From: Elysia marginata
Lineage: Eukaryota; Mollusca; Gastropoda; Plakobranchidae
DNA length: 22,450 bases
Assembly (NCBI GenBank): GCA_019649035.1
Contig: BMAT01008376.1
Span: forward strand, 328,762-351,211
Reading direction: 5' to 3'
In this document: in pieces, positions 1 through 10,800 of the stretch
Layout: every line of letters starts with the position of its first letter
Position numbering within the stretch: the stretch's first letter is position 1
The notes under the pieces: generated by a model
What the model saw: the letters and a program-made list of their open reading frames with translations, nothing else
What the model was told of the DNA's origin: nothing
Databases searched by the model: none
Position numbers and translations under genes: made by a program

Positions 1-2957
1 AGAGAAGATGTGAAGAAATTCCAATAATCCTAAATATCAGGTTGGTGGTAGTCTTGGGTTGAACTGTTTTTTTTTTTCCAGAGTGGGATAAAGTTTAAAT
101 TAAACTGAGTAAAGAGTTTTTTTTTTCTTTGTTCCTCTTGCCATTACTGTTTTTCAGACCCTTTGGGAGTCAAAAGTTAAACAGAAATCTAGTAATGGGG
201 TATTGCTGATTCCAGTAACTGCCCTTTGGACCCTTTGGGGGTTAAATTCAAGCAGAAATAGTTCTATAGAACTATACTCTCTTACCTCAACATAGTGTAC
301 TGCAAAAACGATATTCATGGGCCATAGTCACCTCTGTTTAGATTCTAGGATGGCAACTTTGTGCAGTGTGTTTATAATAAAGCTTTAATGCTTCAATACT
401 TTATAGAAGGAAAACTGTTATGGATTATACTTTTTATAAGGAAAACTTTCTGTTAACTCAATATAAAGTTTATATGAAGAAATTGCACCTTATAAACTTC
501 AAACTATAAGTTCAAATCTAACAAAGCCAAAGAGGAAAAAGGGAACCTCACATGTAGTAAACTTCGAATTATAAGAAATTTGGATTATCAGACTTTGGTC
601 TTGGAGGTTCCATTGTATTTCAAATACAGCTAGAACTAAGTACTTTACATATGATTAAAAATTTAAACTTTATCAACCTTAAAGAATTATTGCATTCTTA
701 TTTATCATGCCACACACCAAATAAACAACCTCATAGTCATATAAACTAAAAAGACTCAGATAGGCCAATCTGTTTGCACCATGAGAACTATTTCAGCCAG
801 TTAAGACGATAAATGCAAATTTGGCAACCAACTTGAGTCAAGCCCAGAGAACAAGAGCATTCTAGTACCTGATAAATGAAAACACCCACTCATTGCTATA
901 TGTTGTTAGGCCTACTATTCATTTTGTCTGTGTAATCCCTTTACTAAATGAGCAGTCTCCCAGAAATATCCTGACCAACAACCCTGAATAGCCAATACAT
1001 ACAAAAAATTTATTACTATTTTTTTTCTCATACAAATTTTGTCCACATAACGCAACTATTGAGCTTGAAAAGATGTAGAGATTTGACATAAATTAATTCA
1101 TAAAATGAGTTTCCCTCGATAACACAGCTATGACAAGAGTTTAGATACCAACACTAACAGTTTTATACATGAATCACTAAAAGAAAGGAAGAGAGTGGGG
1201 GAAGGAGAAAAAGGAAACAAAAAGATAGAGATCACATAGGTAAAGTAAACTCAGAAAAAAAAAATTTTTATGCACCAAACTTGGTAGACACCAGATCTTT
1301 GCTTTATAATCCACATAAGGCTACACAAATACTCATCATGCCAGCAAACAAAAGATAGGTAAGCTCATACACTCAGAGCAAGCAACAAGCATTAGTCTGC
1401 ATCAAAGCTCGTAATCAAGCAAGGGAAGCCACCTATTTGTATACATACATCAGTTGTCCTGTGCTGTTGGCGGCAGCCAAAAAAAAAGGCAGAAGAAATA
1501 AATATAATGCAGGAGAACTAACAACTCTATGCTAGACACTGAATTCTAAAGCTAAAATCTTTTTTTTTTTCTGCCAAACGCAACCAAACAGGTTACCAGT
1601 GTAAATGAGAGCAAATTTTACAATTTCTTGTGTAATTATTTAAAAGGAGAATTGAGACTGAACTTTGACTTTTTTCTTTCTTTAAAACATTATTGGTTAA
1701 CTCAAAGAATACTGATATTCTGTGAGGGGAAAAACATGTGGATTCTGTTTAAGCCTTATAGCTTTATTCTTTTTCACTTCACTTCTTTGTGAAAGCTAAG
1801 ATTTTGGCAACCCAGCCAGACAAAGAGCAGGATAATTAATAGACCCATTGATCAGTGTTTGCAAGAAGACTTGCACTAATTCTTGAGATTCATCTTTCCT
1901 TGTGCATAGAATGTGTGTGAGTCCTTTTTTAAAGAAGATTTCTTATTACACAAACTAAGAACTAAGACATCTTTAAGGGTGTAGCAGTTCATGCATTCTC
2001 TACAAATTGGGCCAAATGGTTCAGTGTACTAGACAAGTAGAGCTGTTTAAGTACAGAAACATTCACAGTTTGCTAAAGCAGTTCTACTTTAGTATTTCAA
2101 AGTTAGAAAATGGAATCATGGCTTAAATCAAAAAAAATTTTTAAATAAACAAAGAGAAAAAAAAATCAAACTCTGATTTCCAGAAAAGAAAAAGAAAGAC
2201 AAAATCATTAGTGCAACCTAAAGTTGTGTTGGATATCTAGGTATTTGAGTATGGAATTTCGTTATCTCAGGTACAAACAAAACTTGAAACATAAAGAGGA
2301 AAAAATGAATAATTTTTTTTTTGGTGTTTGAAGTGGTATCACCAAAGGAATAAACTGAACAAAAAAATGATTTGAAACAATAAACTTAAGCCACCAAATC
2401 ATTTTTGAAACATTTTTTTTCAATGTCCTAAATATTATGGTCCAGAAATGAACATTTTTTAAGGCCTTAATTCTGTGCAAAACTGTGACAAAAATTCTGT
2501 CTTTTCTGTTGAGATGGCGATGGATAGAGTCAACACCTAGCCTGGAGCGAAATGGTTGATTGGATATGATCATTGTAGAAAGAGTTTGAAAAGAATATAA
2601 ACAAAAAACACTGTGGAATAACGAGCGGACTTTGAGCGAAGATTTATTCTAAAATTCTTATCTTTAAGTGTATTCCTCTCTAATATTATAGCATTCAGGG
2701 AAAAAACCTCAACATAATATGGAGGAAAATTGAAGGAAAAAAAGGAATCAACGATATCAATTTGAAAAAAAAACTAAACGAAACGAAGTAACTGTTACAA
2801 TTTTCCCTGGCTGTTCAATGTGCAAGACTGACACGCTAGAAAGCACACGTATGCCCTGAATAGATGGATACGAAAAATCTGGTGTAAATGTGTTCTGCAG
2901 CTTCGCTAAACATCAACCATTAAAATCTTAAACTTAATGCGTCTGTGCAGGTTTTTT
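1..2957. other. AT-rich noncoding sequence, probably PHKB intron
   Basis: No exon, RNA gene or clear transposon was recognised. The stretch has many short A and T runs, and the only open frames are short and low in complexity. It lies downstream of PHKB exon 12 and is best read as part of a long intron of that gene. Confidence 0.5.
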
Positions 2958-3020
2958 AATTGATTGATTGATTGAAATTTTTACAAGCCCAGTCCATCAT
3001 TAATGATGATCTCAGGGCTT
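2958..3020. repeat. (ATTG)n tract next to a nested inverted repeat
   Basis: About five ATTG units (2958-2977) are followed by AAGCCC (2985-2990) and its inverse GGGCTT (3015-3020). These enclose a perfect 14-bp palindrome, CATCATTAATGATG (2995-3008). Short tandem tracts beside a conserved terminal segment are typical of 3' tails of some LINEs and SINEs; here the element would end on the minus strand. No body of such an element was recognised. Confidence 0.5.
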
Positions 3021-3721
3021 ACGATCTCTTCAGCTGTAGTTTATTTCGATACTTTAATCTTGGCGACCTATCTCATATTTAAAATCAAGTTTTAAAAATC
3101 TTAGATACTATGTGCAGGAAACAAGTGAAAACTAAACATTTGACCATACATCCGATACATGATTAAGTCCTTTTGAGAGATTGAGATAAGGCTGATATAG
3201 AGCACTGAATACAACTTTACTTCCTTCCAAGGGGTATGCTCCTTAACATTTTAAAAAAGGGAACTTTTTTATTGATCTTAATAATTTGATGGAGAAAGCG
3301 ATGCCACGGGTGAGCACTCCTTGTGAAAAAAAAAATCCTGAGGTCAGAGAATGCTTTAGGTAACATGAAAACATTGGTTTCGCTATTGATTATTTCAAAG
3401 TTTGCCGATGCAATTCATATAAACAGTACTACAAGTAAAGTCAATACAGCAGTAAGATCTGCTTTTCCAAGGGAATTTACTAGCAAAAATTTCTGTTCCT
3501 ACATGAGTAGTGTATATGCAGATCCAGATTTTTCTTGTTCAAAATGGAACAAAAATCCTGAATTCAGGATAAATCCTGAGAATGCTTATGTTAGGCAGCA
3601 TATATTCATTTATTTTTTTAAGCAGTACTGTTGCTGATCTAAACTCCAGCTGATCTGTGCACGAACATTAGCCAACTAGCATCAGTAATACAAGAACAAG
3701 AAGAATATTTAATATATGCCT
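3021..3721. other. Noncoding or unassigned sequence
   Basis: No homology was recognised. A plus-strand open frame at 3365-3637 (90 residues) begins with a signal-peptide-like hydrophobic stretch, MKTLVSLLIISKFADA, and has few cysteines. It cannot be called a gene on sequence alone. Confidence 0.4.
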
Positions 3722-4126
3722 AGATATCAACAAGATCTTTTCCATTTGTATAGAGATAAGCAAGAAAATCTGCTGCACTGGCATAGAGATCAACCAGAAC
3801 AATCTGTAACATTTCATGGAGATCAACAAGAAGATTTATCACGCTTAGGTGGAGATCAACATGAACAATATAAAACATTTGTATGGGGATCAATAAGTTT
3901 TACCACATTTGTATGGAGATCAATAAGTTTTACCACGTTTGTATGGAGATAAGCAAGAAGATATACCAAACAGGCATGGAGATCAATGAGAGGAATATAA
4001 AATGTTTGTATGGAGATCAACAAGATATACCACGTTTGTTTGGAGATAAGCAAAAAGATATACCAAACAGGCATGGAGATCAGCGAGACATTTACATGGA
4101 GATCAAAAGGAAGATTCATCACATGT
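3722..4126 (+). repeat. Minisatellite of about 13 units, 30-34 bp each, probably a decayed coding repeat
   Basis: Units begin with (G/A)GAGAT and start at 3722, 3752, 3785, 3818, 3851, 3885, 3915, 3945, 3978, 4012, 4042, 4075 and 4098. The consensus begins GGAGATCAACAAGAAGATAT. Complete unit lengths are mostly 30 or 33 bp, with two of 34 and one of 23. Neighbours differ by multiples of three, and unit translations resemble GDQQEDIPRLY or GDKQKDIPNRH. Units at 3945 and 4042 differ at one base, and those at 3885 and 3915 at two, so there is higher-order duplication. The 34-bp units shift the frame, so the array is not coding as it stands. Confidence 0.88.
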
Positions 4127-4753
4127 AAACAAAGATAACAAAGAGATATTCTTTGAGATTTGAAAAAAATTCCCAATCAAAATCTAAAGATCTATGACAG
4201 CAGTTTCAATAATTGGTGGTGGTCTTGATTTGTTTGAATGAGCCTGACTAGATTTTGATTTTTCATAACTTATTATTTAGAACCTAGAGACCTACATGTA
4301 TCATACAGGATCCTTATTTACTATATAGTTAAACTCTACGTCCAAGTGTTGTGCCTTCTAACTATTCTCATGGATAATAGACTTTGATTAGGCCAAGATA
4401 AGGGTTTCAGAAAGATGATAAGTTCAAGAGAATTCTTTGTACATCTGGTGAAGAAACTTTTCAGTATTTGATGAGAAATAATTGCATTGAGACAGGCAGT
4501 CTAAACAGGAAATGGGGTAACATTATAACAGAGCTGATGCAGGTTTGGAACTTGAGGACAGCCTTAGAAAGACTGTTTGATATCTTCAAAGGGGTCGCAA
4601 AGTGCTTTACCCCATATGACCTGGTCTTTCAAAAAAAAAATAATAAGGACAGCACAGCAGGCTATTTGTTCTTGCTTAAGTTATCATATTTGGGAAAAGT
4701 ATAAGAATAAACAAGTTTGCAGTTTAAAATCTGATGGTAAAATAGAAAGATAC
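4127..4753. other. Unassigned intronic sequence with an exon-like plus-strand open frame
   Basis: A plus-strand frame is open from 4402 to the stop at 4702-4704. A segment 4411-4698 is preceded by TTTCAG, followed by GTATAAG and is exactly 96 codons, including TSGEETFQYLMRNNCI and MQVWNLRTALERLFDIFKG. No family was recognised. It lies 55 bp from PHKB exon 12 on the opposite strand. Confidence 0.35.
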
Positions 4754-4851
4754 CTGAAATTTGGAGTAACGGTTACTAAAACTTGGTCTCTCTGTGGCAG
4801 GTAGGTGGCGCCTGATAACATCCAAGTCATTGATACCAAGCAAACCCTCCC
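4754..4851 (-). CDS. PHKB: PHKB exon 12, last exon recognised in the window
   Basis: 98 nt completing codon 452 (Gly) and encoding residues 453-484: [20 protein letters not shown], then [12 protein letters not shown]. It corresponds to ADELISPKDIDPVQR..P in the family. The acceptor is TTTCCCCAG and the donor GTATCT, ending in phase 0. No continuation was recognised further left. Confidence 0.88.
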
Positions 4852-7800
4852 CTGGGGAAATAAAGAGTTCAAATCATAAGTCAGTATATTGAATCTTTTA
4901 TGGTAAAGAGAAGGTAATATATAGCTTTAATCAGCTCAACTATTTCTTTTTGCCTGAAAGAGATGTCCTCAGTGTTATTTTCATTGCAGCCTTACACAAA
5001 ACAGTACAGTCAAGTCTAAATGATTTAAACCTGAATAGTTACAAAATTAAAAATACTTGCTTTAAAAAAACTGTATTGACATAAGCAATTTGATTCCTCT
5101 CTCGTCAAAAATGCTCAAAATGTAAATTTTTCCCTGCGAGATTCAAAATATCCCAACAAAAGTGTAGATTATTCATAGAACTAAAATCTGAGCACTTCAT
5201 ACATGTAGACATGGCTTAAAAACATTATACATTACCATAGGCCTACATATTTGTTCAGCTTCAAAATGACATCTGACAGTTAGTGATTTGTAACAAGAAA
5301 GACTTATTTCAGTTATTGGCAAACAGTGATGCTGCATATTAAATGGCTGCAAAGAGCAAAACTTTTTTCGACCTAGTAAGACTAGAGTTGTACAGAGTTA
5401 ATTGGGCAGGAACCTATCATAAAGAGACAAGATGGCGGTGTGTCATGAATACTGCACAGTCATTGTGGCAGATCAAGGCATGGGAATGGAAAATGTTTTC
5501 TCCGAGTTTTCTCTGGGTGCACGGACAATGTGACTTACCTAATAGTTTTGAAATGAAGAGTAAACTCTGCCCCCACATGAAGATGCCACCTGTGGTGCCC
5601 TCTGCTGACGGCCGTTTCTGCTGGCTGCCCGGGGAAGCTTTTTCTCTTTCTACTGACTCTTTCGGTACATAGTAATACATGGGAAGTAGCTGACCTGTGT
5701 TATTGTTGGCAAGCGTTTTGTAGGGATGAAAAAAAGGTTAAGAGATTAAACGGCTACATATATGTCAAATGAAAAAATATGGAGAAAAAAAACGGAAATT
5801 ATATATATCTAATGGTTTAAGAGGTTATCTACCTCTCTGTAAAATGACATAAGGCCTCTTTGAACAGAATGTATCATAATAAATGTCTACTTTTTCTCTA
5901 TTGTATGATGACTGAGATGAGAAAGAAAAATGCACCTTTGTCCAATGCAATAGTTCATCTATATCTGGACTGAATAAGCTCGTCTGTTATTACACTCCCT
6001 AAAGCACACTTGTGTAACTTCTAGCATCCTCAATGGCCTAAAGAAATCTGGATCAGCCACTCCCTGATTTTCATCACTTTTTTTTTCTTCCACCAAAACC
6101 CTAGTTTGTCCCACAAAACCTTGGTTTCCCAGAACTACAGACAAGTCCAGATGATACAAACCTGGATAATTCAAACTGCATCCAGGTTATCAATTTCATC
6201 CTTCCTATACAATGTATACAGTTACGGTAAGTCAAAATTTTAAAATTCAAAGTTAAATTTTGTACCTGTGGTGTTGGAAATATCCTTGCTGGACTGTATT
6301 ATGTTTGTCTCCATACTCTAATCTGTGAGTACACGGTTTTCGAATAATATTGTGATTTGTACTGTAACTTAAGAAGTCACAATTAATTTCAAAGGTTTTC
6401 TGACCAATCCTCACCATCTAAATTTACAGATGCAAGAATAAAGACCAAAATTTATGTCTACAAAAAATTTATCAAATCCAACCTTAACCACAAGATAAAA
6501 ATTCTTGATCAAAAGGCAAAAATATGAAATAACTTTGATTTTATCAGTGGCAATGAGCCTGAATCAGATTCTGCTAGCATTAATAACTTTATCTTACAAC
6601 AACTGACATATGGAAAAACTTCCATAATCTTGTTGAAATATCCTTCCCAATACTATAAAACAACTGAATTTTCAACCGAAACTTTTGGTACCATGTGATG
6701 TTATAAGTACAACTTTCAGAAAAAATTTCTTTCCTCACCATCTGGAGAATTGTGAAGCAGACTGTCCACTAACTGCTGGTAATACATTTGATCTTCTTTG
6801 TTGTTGCGAAAAAAACCTGTAAGTAAGAAACCAAAATTTTTGCTTGGGGCGGAACAAAACTACATTTTTAAGGCTGAAATTTAAGTAACCTGCAAAGCAA
6901 ATTTGGTATACTTTGAAAAATGCATTAATCAAAATATGTTTAGAATTTTTGGTTTGTAACACTGGTTTTAAGAAATTTTCACTTTCAGTAACAATGATGA
7001 TTGTGCCAAAAAGAGAAATTATCATTTTTTGCTACAATCTCATGCTAAGTGCAGAGGTACAAACTATACACAAAAGCTGTCTAGAATGGGCTCAGTGAAC
7101 AAAAAAAAACAACAAAAAAGTAAATTTGAATCTGAGGAAACGTTTGCTGCAAGCAAATTTTTTAGATTAATTCAAACTTTAGCAATTCGCAATTGTAATA
7201 TATCTCTCTCAAGCCATTTGAATATTCACAAAGCAAAACAGCTCAGTGACAGCTTGCAATCAAAATCCCCCACCGCTGATATATCAACCAAGCAGTTTGT
7301 CTCTAAGGGCACTTGGTGCTCAATTGTCCGATGGGCAAAGTTAACTTCCACCAAGCAGCTTTAGTTTTTAAAAATGTGACTTTTCCAAGTAAAATATTAT
7401 GATTTTCACAGTGACAAAGAACATGTGAAAGTTTTTATACCCAAAACACATTTTTAAATTTAAATTAAAAACTGAAAATTGAAAGACTTTCAAATAAAGA
7501 GAAGTAAAGGAACATTTTTCCTGTTATTTTTGTCTGTTTCTTGCATGATATATATATATATTTTAAGTCTATGGTAAAGGGAAAAGCTAAAATACTTACT
7601 GTCAATCAATAAATTCACAAAAAACATTGGCCATTCAGATTCTATGCCATCAAAGTTCTGGAGAAGAGAAAACAATTTTGGTATCTTATAACAAATTACA
7701 CTGACAAGATAATAAGTCTTGCACTTGGGGTGAATGAGTCGGATGGCGCAATTCTCACCTTAAAAGGTTTTTCTCTTTCAAACAAAACATTTTTCTAAAC

Positions 7801-10800
7801 GCACAGACGTGAAAAATTCCATAAAAAAATATTAATATTTTGTGGAAATATATTATTACATTTTTCTTGATATATGAGAAAAAGAAAAAAACATAGACCC
7901 TTTTGTAACGTCTTCCTAAAGGAATTTTTTTATTCTGACTCATTCGCCCTGGATGCCAGGACATGTAAAAGAGGCTAATGATTTTTATTATTTACCATCT
8001 TCATAAGAGTTTTGTCTACAGTTGATAGGAACAATGAAAATATTTTATAAATCTCAGAAATATAGAAAAAACTCTCATGCACAAGTTTGTTTATATTTTG
8101 ACTGACAGGCATTTGAACCCGTTGAGTGCCATGTGCCCGGAACAGTTCCAAGCATATGACAACATAACTGTTTGGGACGTCTAAGAGTCTTTTAGAGAGT
8201 TAAGGCTTGAAACCTGTTTTGTACTGTTGGGTGATGTCCCTTAGACCATTTCCAGGAAATTTGAAGCAGCCATCTTTGCATTTTTGTGACAAATTGTTTT
8301 GTAAACATGGCTTCAGGGAGCTCACGCAACGATAATCCTGGCACTTTAGGGTATGTATATAGAGGCATTGAAGGGGTTAAGTGCGGTGACCTAGGCTGGA
8401 AGCCATAATGCATAAAAAGACTGATATCCCTGAGAGTCTTCCAAACCTTGATTTCTGCTGGTCTGTAATATTTTCGATTCCTGTCTTCTACAACAGTTTT
8501 GTAGCCGTCACGGAAGAAGCGCTTGATTCCATATTTGCCTCTAAGTTTTCGGATCACTTTATCCAGCGTTCTGTTTCTGACAAGATCTTCATGTATAGCA
8601 AATGCAGGCCAACTGATGGTCGGAAGCAAAGAGGCATCAATATTCTGGAGACAAAAACATTGACAAAAGAAAGTATATAAAACCTTTTCCAATACAAAAT
8701 TCTAAGCAGTAATGCACTACTTAGGGATTATATATTTTCCATCATTTCTAATTCACTAAATCATAACTATTTGGGATGAGATTTCAACAAGAGTAGATAA
8801 CTTTTCTGATTTCAATTCCAGTGAGATTTGATCATTAACCCCTTGAGTGTCCTACCCCGAGCCTCACGCGGGGAACAATGGCGACCCTGTGTGCCTATGC
8901 CCCGAACCTCACTCGGAGTAATTTCGTCATCGATTTTTTACTATAAAATGGGAGAATACTGGTTTGGGAATAGCACTGAGTATTACTACAGTGGTTTCCC
9001 CTTGACCAGAACTGCATTTGTTTGGAAAAATTTGCGAAACTTTTTTTAAATGAATTTTATTCATCCTTCTGATAGAGAGAAGATAGCGTCCAAGCCATGG
9101 CTGCTCAGCAAAGGTTTAGGCCTTGTTTATCAACTTCACAGGCTCTTTTGGAAGTGTTGAACGATGCTGATAGCAATGATGAAGATCTTTACAATGGTAA
9201 TGAACCCGAAGATGAAGAGTTAGACCTAGAATTAGATCTAGATCAGCTGTCAGTGCCTCGAATTCTCAGAGATTATCACAATGATAGTGATGATGAACCA
9301 GGACCTTCAAACGTTAGACCCAGGTCCAGGTCTAGATCTAGATCGACCTCTCGTGGGGATTCTCCTGTTATAGGTGTAGATATAAAAGATAGTGACAATT
9401 ATGAACCTCCTACTGCAAGGAGAAGAATAAATAACAGTAGATCTAGATCAAGTTCTACATCCAGAGAACAATCTTCTCATGCCGATAACCAAGTAGATTT
9501 AGCCACCCAGAGAGGAAGAGGCACGGGAAGAGGGAGAGGAAGGGCAAATAATGTAAATAGACCTTCAGTGGATCCTTTAGTTAGCAGATGGGAAGAGTGT
9601 GGTCCTAATCCTCCAAATGAGGTGAACTTTACAGGACATCCAGACATTAAAGTGAACACCGAGGGGTTTTCGCCAGCTGATTACTTTGAACTTTTTGTAG
9701 ATGATGATCTGTTGAATCATTTAGTGACACAAACAAACTTATATGCAGATCAATATAAGGCAAATAACCCTGAATTACCACAATTTTCAAGAGTGCATGA
9801 GTGGACAAACATAGACAAGAATGAAATAAAGCGCTTTCTAGCACTTGTATTATTGACCGGGATTGTGAAAATGCCATCTATCTCACACTATTGGAAAAAG
9901 AGCATCTTGTATAAGTACCCCATTGCTAACCTTGTTATGCCAAGGAACAGGTTCCAGCTAATATTGAAATTTATACATTTCAATGACAATTCACAAATGG
10001 CTGAACGAAATGATCCAACCTATGACAGATTATACAAAATCAGGCCAATTGTTGATCATTTGTTTGAAAGATTTCAATCAGTATATGAACTGCGCAAAGA
10101 TGTCTGTGTGGATGAAAGTCTTTTGCTATGGAAAGGACGCCTTATTTTCTGCCAATACATTCCAAACAAGAGAAGTCGTTTTGGGATAAAGCTTTATTTG
10201 TGTTGCGAATCAGATGGGGAGTTAGCAGGTAGTGGGGGTTACTGTTATCGGTTCAAAATTTACACTGGTAAAGAGGATCGCGCCCAGGAAATGCGGAATG
10301 TGATCCCAGAGGACGCGCAAGCCCTTTCGATAAGTGAGCAGACTGTGGTGTTCATGACCCTTCCTCTGATAAACAAAGGCTACACAGTATACATGGACAA
10401 TTGGTACAGCAGTGTAAGACTTTATTTGTACCTGTTAGGAAAAAACACATTGGCATGCGGAACTGTCCGACAAGCGAGAGGCATTCCTCCTCAAATTGTA
10501 CAGGCTCAGCCCTCTGAGAACTCATCAACTGTGTCTCTCTTAGGTGATAATGTAATAAATGCTACAAAGTACATGAGCACAAAAATTGTCTACATGTTGT
10601 CCACAAGCCATGGAAATGAAGAATTAGCTGTGCCAAATCGCCGCCGTGATGGTAACATACGCCGCCCAAAGGTTTCTGCCGAGTACAACAAAAATATGGG
10701 CGGAGTAGACAAAACTGATCAGCTCCTGCAGCCATATGATTGTGCTAAAAAGTCATTGAAGTGGACAAAAAAACTTTTTTTCCATCTCTGTCAAATGAGC

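Noticed and set aside
2262..2573. Minus-strand frame of 103 codons.
   Set aside because: Rich in Phe, Ile and Lys from AT-rich DNA; no family motif and no supporting splice sites.
5007..5970. One pogo-like element spanning from CAGTCAAGTC at 5007 to a CAGTCCAG-like inverse near 5970.
   Set aside because: Such an element would enclose PHKB exon 11, which is conserved host sequence, and the second end matches poorly.
5959..6174. Minus-strand frame of 71 codons as a gene.
   Set aside because: It overlaps a decayed repeat-like stretch in intron 10 and shows no protein family signature.
7029..7364. Plus-strand frame of 111 codons in intron 9.
   Set aside because: No recognisable domain, and it begins inside a poly-A and Lys/Gln-rich stretch; most likely chance.
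8192..8446. A longer PHKB exon 8 using the whole open frame.
   Set aside because: Homology stops at YYRPAEIK, the next exon continues it in frame, and the extra sequence is mostly a MITE. Kept only as a possible retained-intron product.
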